A stretch of 64,000 bases of DNA from Trichomonas tenax (taxonomy: Eukaryota > Parabasalia > Trichomonadida > Trichomonadidae): contig JALKBU010000053.1 in assembly GCA_023091735.1 (NCBI GenBank), positions 1 through 64,000 of the forward strand, written 5' to 3'. The position numbers were made by a program, and so were the translations under genes. Below, piece after piece: positions 11,382 through 18,589 of the stretch (positions within the stretch are counted from its first letter, which is position 1; every line of letters begins with the position of its first letter). Below the pieces are notes generated by a model. It was given only the letters and a program-made list of their open reading frames with translations. It searched no databases and was not told the DNA's origin.

Positions 11382-11798
11382 ATAATCATGTTTAATTTAA
11401 AACATGGCACTAAATACATGTGTGTAGGCCGTCCTTTTTGCCTTATATCACATCTAAAATTTGCAAAAAATCCTTTTCACACGCCCATTTGGGAATATAT
11501 AGTTATACACGGCATTAGATACCTGCGGAGGAGTTATTTTACCACATTGCTACGCGAAATTAGGCAGCGTAAGAAATTCTTGCACTGTCCTTATAAATTT
11601 ATGGATTCAAAATATGGCTCTCAAAAAAAAATATATATCTTTATTTTTGTAGTTATATGTACTTTTAAACATCGATGGATATTTATTTATTGGGCTAAAT
11701 TTTCTTCACAATAATTCAGGTGAATTCAAATCATTTTCTGAATGTTTCTCAATTTTTTCTGAACCCTCTCACATTTTAATTGTTTAGATAACATTTTC

Positions 11799-12410
11799 AT
11801 GATTCGCTCTAATAGTTCCTCTTGCCAGAAATACATAGTCCACCTCTTTTGCCCAGGACAGTGGGTGATAAAGGTGAAGGTTCTGGAGACAGCAACATCA
11901 AGAGATATCCACAAATTTCTAAAAGATAAATCCGTGCGCTTCTTGTACAATGGCATTGTTCTTGACAAGCATCACACATTCAAGCACTATGGAATTAAGA
12001 ATTTGGACATCATTGTTGTTGTTTCATCAGAAATCGATATCTGCACGCTTCCTCAAAACTACCGAGAATTCACAAATAACGAGGATGTTTTCAAACATAG
12101 AGTCCTGGCTATTGTCGATTCAAACATGTCTAATGAGCTGATCAGATTGCGTGATCTTCAGCTCAACAAGTTCGAGACTCGTCCGAATGCTTACCGCAAA
12201 CTCATCACAGCCTACGAGGAGCAGAACATCCAAGAGGAAACACCAATTGTACCACAACAAGTTAACCTTCCTCTCCCATCATTCAAGCCAACTGTCGCTC
12301 CTCTGCCGGCGTTTTGGACAAAGTCGAGCAGCGTCAAGCCTCAGCCAAACCCGTACAGCCCATTCGTACTCAATCCAATGAAGACCGAACAAACCCCAGT
12401 AAGTGATTAA
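11799..12410 (+). CDS. Ubiquitin-like domain protein
   Basis: 203 residues starting at ATG 11799. Residues about 11-77 fit a ubiquitin-like fold: two opening strands (IVHLFCPG, VIKVKVLETATSRDI), a helix region (HKFLKD), then VRFLYNGIVLDKHHTFKHYGI and a closing strand LDIIVVV. The pattern of hydrophobics and the F-x-Y-N-G / L-D / T-F-x-x-Y-G-I order match ubiquitin-like domains. There is no C-terminal Gly-Gly, so it is not a conjugated modifier; a scaffold or adaptor is more likely. The second half (about 80-203) is helical, then Pro-rich. Codon use resembles genes that are expressed. No specific family is recognised. Confidence 0.6.
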   Translation: MIRSNSSSCQKYIVHLFCPGQWVIKVKVLETATSRDIHKFLKDKSVRFLYNGIVLDKHHTFKHYGIKNLDIIVVVSSEIDICTLPQNYREFTNNEDVFKHRVLAIVDSNMSNELIRLRDLQLNKFETRPNAYRKLITAYEEQNIQEETPIVPQQVNLPLPSFKPTVAPLPAFWTKSSSVKPQPNPYSPFVLNPMKTEQTPVSD

Positions 12411-13168
12411 GCGATTTTATATATTTTTGTTATTTTAACCATGTATTTATACATTTATATACTACCTGTTATGTGAATAAATGTAGTAATACCATGTTTA
12501 GTTAATCATCTCTTTTTTTCGCAACTGATCAGAAGCGTTTTAACTCTCAAATTTGGTTTTTAGCGACCAAAATTGGCAAAATTAGCATTACCATTATGTA
12601 AATGTTATAATAAACAATATTTTAAAAAGTAGATAAGGTTAAAAGTCACGTTTTTTCACAATTTATTTGACACTGTTTACATTAATAAAATAGTATATAT
12701 GATGCTAATTATTTTTCCATCATTTTTATTTTTGAATACTTTATTTATATTAATCAATAATTTCAGCATATTCATTGGGAGGATATGAGTATCAGTTGGT
12801 GTATCACATTAAAAACATGTAATATGTGCATGCATCTATGCATATTGTCGTCTCCGCAATGATTTCGTGTATTTATAAATTAAGATACTTAACAATTATT
12901 CAATTAGGAGCTTGTATTATTTGTAATATGTTACTATATTGTTTGCATGTGATATATTTATAATAAATATTGCTATTTATTCAATAATAAGCTGAAATCA
13001 AATTGTTAATGGAAAATATTAGACAATATTATATAGGTTTAACATTACAACTATGTATGGCATCACACAAGAGTTATATTTGCCCATATATGTTTGATCT
13101 GGTTCTGACACCCAGAGTTGATACACTTCTAACTGATCGATTGGTTTAAAACATATGATTTATTGTTA

Positions 13169-13183
13169 ATATTCATGACATCG
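13169..13183. repeat. Left 15-bp direct repeat flanking foldback element
   Basis: atattcatgacatcg, repeated exactly at 13810-13824. It is the likely target-site duplication made on insertion. Fifteen bases is long for a cut-and-paste element. Confidence 0.65.
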
Positions 13184-13809
13184 TGTCACGTACCGAAAGT
13201 TGTCAGGAAAAGTGACATAAAAAGTAATATTATCTGACATGTAAAATTGTATAATCCCTAGTTTTATTTGTCAAAATATTAATAATTTTGACATGTAAAG
13301 TCCTATAATCATTCAAATTATTTATTAGTTTTTATTTCAAAATCCTGTCTGACGGGAAGAACTGGGGACTACATTGACACATGTACCACGCATGTTAGTA
13401 GCTAAACTCACAGATCTTCCTTTCATACGCCACCATTAAGAAATCAAAGATTTCCACTTCAGAATGCCTCTGAAGAGCAAAATTAAATGCTTGATTGTGA
13501 CTGGTAGCCAGGGTGCTAGCAATCCAGTCCACAGTTCTTCCTTTCGGAAGCATTCTGTAGAGTAAATCGCTGATTATTTCGAAGATCGAGTCTGAAAGGA
13601 AGAACTGTGGGCTGGATTGCTAGCATTTTGGTTAACAGTGCCAATCAAGCACTTAATTTTTCTTTTCAAAGTAAATTTAAACAAATATAGGATATCATTC
13701 TTCCAATAATCATTTATAATCACATGCCACGTAAATATTTATTTATCAAATATTCATGTTTACATGTCAGATACTATCACTTTTTCGTGACAACTTTCGG
13801 TACGCAACA
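13184..13809. mobile_element. Non-autonomous foldback / MITE-like element, 626 bp
   Basis: The ends are inverted: the left begins TGTCACGTACCGAAAGTTGTC, and the right, read on the minus strand, begins TGTTGCGTACCGAAAGTTGTC. Similarity continues for about 60 bp, including the word ATCTGACATGTAAA. A second, internal inverted repeat pairs 13468-13550 with 13589-13671 (shared words tgctagcaatccag and cacagttcttcctttc). Weaker relatives of these arms lie at about 13348-13432, so the interior is a nest of palindromes. No open frame is present, so it would depend on a transposase elsewhere. Exact 15-bp direct repeats flank it. Confidence 0.7.
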
Positions 13810-13824
13810 ATATTCATGACATCG
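13810..13824. repeat. Right 15-bp direct repeat flanking foldback element
   Basis: Exact second copy of atattcatgacatcg from 13169-13183. Confidence 0.65.
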
Positions 13825-14043
13825 CTATGTATTCACTTAAAGAAAGTGTTTTGCATCTTTTAATCATTTAATTATCGTATATTGGATTTTCATTGCATTT
13901 GCACGGGCCACTATAAAGGTTTACAAACAAGATATCACATCGAAAACGTGATCAGCAGGGGCAATATATATGTTATCGCTTAGAGAATTCCGGTTTTTTT
14001 CTTTCTCCAAGGTTACATAAGAGTCATCCCCTAAATTTTTTAC

Positions 14044-14145
14044 GCCGACCCTAATATACAAAAGACCCTATTTTCGAACATACCCTATTTTAGTCTAACC
14101 CTGTTTTTATTAATCCATCCCCTGCTTTTAACAAGACCCTAATTT
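14044..14145. repeat. Cluster of ACCCTA-like words
   Basis: Within about 100 bases the words gaccctaatat, agaccctatttt, ataccctatttta, taaccctgttttt and agaccctaattt occur at irregular spacing, ending just upstream of the next gene's ATG at 14197. This could be a degenerate tandem repeat, an interstitial telomere-like tract or clustered binding sites. Confidence 0.4.
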
Positions 14146-14196
14146 AAAAAGCAATATGGGGTTTGTAAAGTAGTTCGTTTTTTAGAAAGAAAAAAA

Positions 14197-15432
14197 ATGA
14201 TTACAGAGAAACTTCCTCCACTTTCACCAAATTCACCACAAAAATCGTCAAATTCCAGTGATATTTATCTTATTGCGCAGCTTCGTGGCGAAATGATGAA
14301 AGTTCAACAAGCGATTCAAAGATTATCTTCAGATTATGCGCAATTAAGTTCTATAATTCCGGAAAACATAGCACAAACGATTAATCAGCTCGAAAGTAAT
14401 TGCAACATACTCGATTCTAAGGTTACTTCTGAAACACAAAGGGATTGGATTTCAGAATTAAAGCAATTAGAAACGAACATCAACAGTATTACAACAAAAT
14501 TCAATAAATACAATAATAAAACAGGCAAAAACATACACTCACAGCAATTTGCGAAATCGTGTTCAACATTTGAAATGGAATTAAATAAAATCAACGAAGA
14601 TTTCTTAAACAATCTTGAAAAGGATATAATGAGCCAAGTGGCACAGCTTAAAAGTGAAATACCTAAAGAAGAAGAAACAGAAGAAGATCCTTTGAAATTA
14701 ACAGCAATGATGGTCGAAGTTCATGAGAAAACATCTAAAGAAAGAATATTTGTCGAAAAGCACACAGATCCAGAGCTAGCAACACGTGTTAGAAGGCACA
14801 CTGACAGAGTTAAGATGGTTGAAGATTTGATTAAATATCACATGAACAATATCGTTCCTTCTCAGTCACAGCCTGTCGCAGAGATCAAGCAGAAGAATGA
14901 TAAACTTGAAAAAATCCTTGCTGAAGTTCAGGAAAAGATTAATGGACTGAAATCCGACAGCAAACAAAAAGATGTTGCTGTTGTTGTCCAAGAAAGCACA
15001 GAAGAACCACAGAAAACATTAACAAGGGATGAGATGCTCAAGTTCTCTACAGAGATCAATACACAGGCACAAGGAATTTCTTTGGAGATACAGAAAATGG
15101 CCGAAGAAGTTCTCGCTGGAGCTGAGCAGATTTCACAACAAATTGATGCATCAGGAAAGAAGCTTCATGGCATTGCCCTTGATGCAGAGAAGTCGCTAAA
15201 GCGTGCAGAAGGAATCGCAGACAATGTGGATATCATTTGTCCAGTGAACTTCGTTCCAAAGGATGATGTCACTGAAGAAGATGTCAAGAAGGCAAATAAA
15301 GTCGCAAAATCAACAGTTCAGAGAGTTGTGAAGGATGTAGAGCAGAGATTGAAGCTTGTTAACGATAAAATCAACAAAATCAAACTCGCAGCACTCAAAG
15401 ATGAGCTTCCAAGTGTCAATGAATCAAAGTGA
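14197..15432 (+). CDS. Coiled-coil protein of unknown function
   Basis: 411 residues from ATG 14197, ending in TGA. The first 20 residues are Ser/Pro-rich (LPPLSPNSPQKSS). The rest is strongly helical with heptad-like spacing over about 24-160 and 215-400, separated by an acidic stretch (EEETEED near 157). It has no membrane segment, signal peptide or catalytic motif. It sits beside another structureless protein gene on the same strand, which may mean nothing. A cytoskeletal or scaffold role is a guess. I do not recognise the family. Confidence 0.7.
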   Translation: MITEKLPPLSPNSPQKSSNSSDIYLIAQLRGEMMKVQQAIQRLSSDYAQLSSIIPENIAQTINQLESNCNILDSKVTSETQRDWISELKQLETNINSITTKFNKYNNKTGKNIHSQQFAKSCSTFEMELNKINEDFLNNLEKDIMSQVAQLKSEIPKEEETEEDPLKLTAMMVEVHEKTSKERIFVEKHTDPELATRVRRHTDRVKMVEDLIKYHMNNIVPSQSQPVAEIKQKNDKLEKILAEVQEKINGLKSDSKQKDVAVVVQESTEEPQKTLTRDEMLKFSTEINTQAQGISLEIQKMAEEVLAGAEQISQQIDASGKKLHGIALDAEKSLKRAEGIADNVDIICPVNFVPKDDVTEEDVKKANKVAKSTVQRVVKDVEQRLKLVNDKINKIKLAALKDELPSVNESK

Positions 15433-15902
15433 CGCTAATTTCTTTCTTTTCTTATGTTTTTATTTATATATCAATATGCTGATATATTCGTGTATTTGTA
15501 TTTTAGATTTTCGTGTAAATATTGTATCTTTTGTTATAATATTTTGATATAATTTTTTCAAAAATTAATTTATTGAAGTTTTAATCGATAGATTAAATAG
15601 ACCTATATATGTGTAGTTTATAATTATTGAGAGTAATTAATGATCATCATACAATAATGAAAAATGAAGATGAATAAATTTTATGACATGTAAATAATTT
15701 AAATTTGTTTTGTAAAGTAATCAATAGTTATTTATTTTGACACGTAATTATCGAATTTTTGCAAGTTTGTCACGTAAATTGAATATTTGCTAAATAAATA
15801 TCGTTTCGGCATGTAAATTATTGAATTTTGAAGACATTGTCATGTAAATTATATATTTGTCATATAAATATTGTTTTGACATGTAAAGCAAATCAAAAAA
15901 TA
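15433..15902 (+). promoter_or_regulatory. Promoter region with a cluster of TGACATGTAAA-type motifs
   Basis: The 470-base spacer upstream of the next gene carries seven or more relatives of one word: TGACATGTAAA at 15684-15694, TGACACGTAAT at 15739-15749, TGTCACGTAAA at 15769-15779, a GGCATGTAAA form near 15809, TGTCATGTAAA at 15839-15849, TGTCATATAAA at 15859-15869 and TGACATGTAAA at 15877-15887. The last ends 15 bases before the ATG at 15903. All are in the same orientation as the gene, at roughly 20-40-base intervals. Confidence 0.6.
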
Positions 15903-16775
15903 ATGCAAAATCTGAGCGCAGTTCAGAAAGCAGCTCAGATTTCACGTCTAAGGTCCGAAGTCGAAAGAATACGCGCAAGAAACTTAGTGGCGCTTCAGGA
16001 GATCGACAAAATGGATGATTGGCTGTATGAAACTGCGGATATCATTGATAAATTCTTTCACGAGGATGTCTCAACATCAACTAATTCAAATTCGGACTAT
16101 AGCAACTCTAGTGAATCGTCTGGTGTTGAATCGTACTCAGATGGCGAAAAAGTTACAAAATCTAAAAAACACAAGAAAGAAGCACCGAAATTTGTTGAGA
16201 AACCAAAACCACAACCAAAGCCTCAGCCTTCCTCACCACCTCCGCAAGTCCCACAACCAATTGTTCAGCCTAAAATGCCAATTGTTACGACATCTAGGAT
16301 TGCGCCACAAATCACAGTACAAACACAGCCAATTCAAATTCCCCGTCCTCAATATATTATACACAATCAGGCATCAGAGCCTTTGGTTACAGTTCAAAAA
16401 TATCAACCCGCATCAGTCACAAAAATCACTCCTCTCAACATCACTACGCAGCAAGCAATATCGCAGCCAGTACCAAGAACGATGACAACGATACCTGTCG
16501 CCGCTCAGAGGATTATTCCTCAAACATCACATCCGCAAATACAAATCATCACAGCGCCTCCTCCTCAACATATACATATACCAATATCGATCCCAGAGCC
16601 ATCCGTTACTATACCAGAAGAGATATATCTGCCAGAGACGGTGGAGAATCAAATTTTGCCTCCATCTGTTGGCATCATAAAGAAATATAATAGAATTTAT
16701 GAAATTCTTCGCCAGTTCCCGAACAAGAACAATGAAGTTTACCAAAAGTTGTTGGCAGGGAACAGATTCGAATAA
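15903..16775 (+). CDS. Pro/Gln-rich low-complexity protein, unknown
   Basis: 290 residues from the first ATG in this frame (15903), MQNLSAVQKAAQ. The frame is open to 15828 but has no ATG there. Residues 1-55 form a helix (ISRLRSEVERIRARNLVALQEIDKMDDWLYET). Then comes a Ser-rich acidic stretch, a lysine patch, and a long Pro/Gln/Ile-rich region to about 250. The C-terminal 35 residues look folded (IIKKYNRIYEILRQFPNKN). No family is recognised. The composition resembles transcription-related or scaffold proteins. The stop is followed by A (TAAA), a form used as a polyadenylation signal in trichomonads. The gene's 3' end faces that of the TBL2-like gene, 30 bases away. Confidence 0.65.
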   Translation: MQNLSAVQKAAQISRLRSEVERIRARNLVALQEIDKMDDWLYETADIIDKFFHEDVSTSTNSNSDYSNSSESSGVESYSDGEKVTKSKKHKKEAPKFVEKPKPQPKPQPSSPPPQVPQPIVQPKMPIVTTSRIAPQITVQTQPIQIPRPQYIIHNQASEPLVTVQKYQPASVTKITPLNITTQQAISQPVPRTMTTIPVAAQRIIPQTSHPQIQIITAPPPQHIHIPISIPEPSVTIPEEIYLPETVENQILPPSVGIIKKYNRIYEILRQFPNKNNEVYQKLLAGNRFE

Positions 16776-16805
16776 AGTTGTTTGTTTAATAAAAATTGGT
16801 TTTAT

Positions 16806-18032
16806 TTATGGAGTTGAGTAAACATATAAATAGTTCGAGTTTGTAGAAAGAACAATGATGTGCTTGCCATCTGGTGCCCAATACATGTTATAAACAGCAT
16901 CGGACTGAGGCTTCTCGACAACCTTGATGACTTTACCTTCGTTGTAGAAGTAAAGCTTCTCGGACTTTGTCAAGACAGCAATAATATCGTTGACTGGGTT
17001 CAATCTGACGAACTTGACTGGTTCATTGCCTTCTGTTTCGAATATCTTGAGGATCTTTGTCTGCTCATCGCCTTCTGTCCAACGAAGTGGTGTCGAGACA
17101 ACATTGAAGTGGCCATCGAGAGAACCTGTTGCGATTAATCCTTGTGTTGGATGGAAATCGATGGAAACAATCGAATCCTTGTGTCCAGAAACAGTGAATG
17201 CCTTAACAGCCTTCGATGGGAGACCGTCCTTGCCGCGGTTCATGCCGAGAGCGATGATCTCTGATGTGAAAGATGACAAAGCGAAGAAGTTGGAATCCGA
17301 GGAAACAGACAACTCGTAGTTATGCATTTGGTGTGTGTCATTGCGGATGATTGGATTTCCGTTTGGATGGAAGGCTGAGATGTATGTTTCATCGCCGAAT
17401 GTGACAACATAAGAATGATCTTTTGCAACGCGAAGCTGATTGATGATTGTTTTGTTGGCGTTTGGAACGTTGAATGAACCTGGTGTAGACTTTCCTGTCG
17501 CTGGATCAACGTAAAATGACTGAATAGAGCGATTACGATCGAGACCACAAACAATTTCAAGCTGTGAGCCATTGTTGATGACGTCGGCGGCTGATACTGT
17601 GTCGTCTACAAGCTTTAACTGCTGTATTGGCTTCTTATCTTCGGTGAGTGATGCGATATCGAACAAAAGATTCTTTCTGTTTGAGCAAGTGACGAAAAAG
17701 TACTTTCCATCCTCAGAGAAAGCGACACAGGTTGGGCATGTGGCACCGATGTAGATCGAATGCTCAGCCGTTTCCATTGGTCTTGGAATTGCTTTTACAT
17801 TCTTGCTTCTTTTCTCTTCTCTCTCCTTCAATTTCTGCTGCTCCTTGAGTTCCTTCTGTCTGAGCTTTTCTTTTTCTCTCTCTTCTTTCTGCTTTTGCTT
17901 TTCGACTTTTGGATCAACGACTTCTTTCTCTTCTTCAGCTTTCTGCTCGACAGCCTTCTTCTTGCGAAGGAAGAAGACTACGGCGCCAATGGCTGCGAAA
18001 ATAATTGTCACAATAATCAGTGAAAGATCCAT
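16806..18032 (-). CDS. TBL2: TBL2-like WD40 protein, membrane anchored
   Basis: 408 residues. A single N-terminal membrane segment (about 4-22, LIIVTIIFAAIGAVVFF) is followed by a Lys/Glu-rich linker (24-80) and a WD40 propeller (about 88-408). The order is that of transducin beta-like 2, an ER-membrane protein that in animals binds PERK under ER stress. Repeats are recognisable by turns such as CVAFSEDGKYFFVTC, SIDFHPTQGLIATGSLDGH and NMYWAPDGKHIIVLS. The propeller would face the cytosol if the N-terminal segment is a signal anchor. Whether trichomonads have PERK is uncertain, so a general ER-ribosome or RNA scaffold role is possible. Confidence 0.75.
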   Translation of the reverse strand: MDLSLIIVTIIFAAIGAVVFFLRKKKAVEQKAEEEKEVVDPKVEKQKQKEEREKEKLRQKELKEQQKLKEREEKRSKNVKAIPRPMETAEHSIYIGATCPTCVAFSEDGKYFFVTCSNRKNLLFDIASLTEDKKPIQQLKLVDDTVSAADVINNGSQLEIVCGLDRNRSIQSFYVDPATGKSTPGSFNVPNANKTIINQLRVAKDHSYVVTFGDETYISAFHPNGNPIIRNDTHQMHNYELSVSSDSNFFALSSFTSEIIALGMNRGKDGLPSKAVKAFTVSGHKDSIVSIDFHPTQGLIATGSLDGHFNVVSTPLRWTEGDEQTKILKIFETEGNEPVKFVRLNPVNDIIAVLTKSEKLYFYNEGKVIKVVEKPQSDAVYNMYWAPDGKHIIVLSTNSNYLYVYSTP

Positions 18033-18589
18033 TTTTATTTTTTATATTAATGCCACTTTTCCATCAACATAATCACTTCTGACAAAATTTTGTCATTCTA
18101 CAAAAATATTCTGCCGCTTTACGAAAATATTCTTCACAAATTTTCGTTATAGTCAAATTTTTAATTTACAAAACATTTTTGTCGACCGATTTGCCATTTT
18201 CCATTTGTTCGTCATGTAAACTACTCATTTTTGTCACTTTACATTTTGACAATCAATTTGTCACGTAAATGCACTTTAATTGTTTTACATTTTGGTTTCT
18301 GTCACATAAATTACTTATTTCAGCACTTTACATTTTCAAATTTGTTGCGTAAATATATTTTTGTCACTTTACAATTTTCTTTAAAAATATCATGTTTAAC
18401 AGCATTAAGATATGGAATTACATTAGAAAAACTACTATATATTAATATATATTTGATAAATATAATTAATATAAAGTATTAGCACATTATATTATAGTGA
18501 TAATGAGTTTGGTACAGTTTTAATTTTGCTTATTTTAGTGACAAATAAGGTTAATGAAAAAATAACTCTAAAAGCTTTATGAATAAGAA
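18033..18589 (-). promoter_or_regulatory. Motif-dense 5' region of the TBL2-like gene
   Basis: The spacer between the TBL2-like start and the exportin-like 3' end contains GTCATGTAAA at 18211-18220, TGTCACGTAAA at 18259-18269, a TGTCACATAAA form near 18300, a TTGCGTAAAT form near 18346, and several TGTCACTTTACA-type words (near 18232 and 18365). The stretch 18085-18130 has tctacaaaaatattc and tttacgaaaatattc. The 18380-18589 end is plain AT-rich sequence. Confidence 0.55.

Larger units (their letters stand above)
8090..11798. other. 3.7-kb AT-rich spacer with repeat arms
   Basis: No convincing gene. Open stretches at 8748-9080, 11160-11354 and 11388-11714 lack conserved features and are probably chance. 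The notable structure is the inverted-repeat pair listed separately (10253-10329 with 11311-11381). A phrase atatgagtatcaattg near 10424 recurs, with one change, near 12784. Confidence 0.4.
12411..14196. other. Spacer containing a foldback element and a CCCTA-rich patch
   Basis: AT-rich, with no gene. It contains the 626-bp foldback element at 13184-13809 and a run of ACCCTA-like words at about 14044-14145, immediately before the coiled-coil gene. The remainder shows nothing identifiable. Confidence 0.5.

Noticed and set aside
11388..11714. 108-codon frame beside the right arm of the inverted repeat
   Set aside because: Looks like AT-rich chance coding with no domain. A transposase would be longer and show acidic catalytic spacing.
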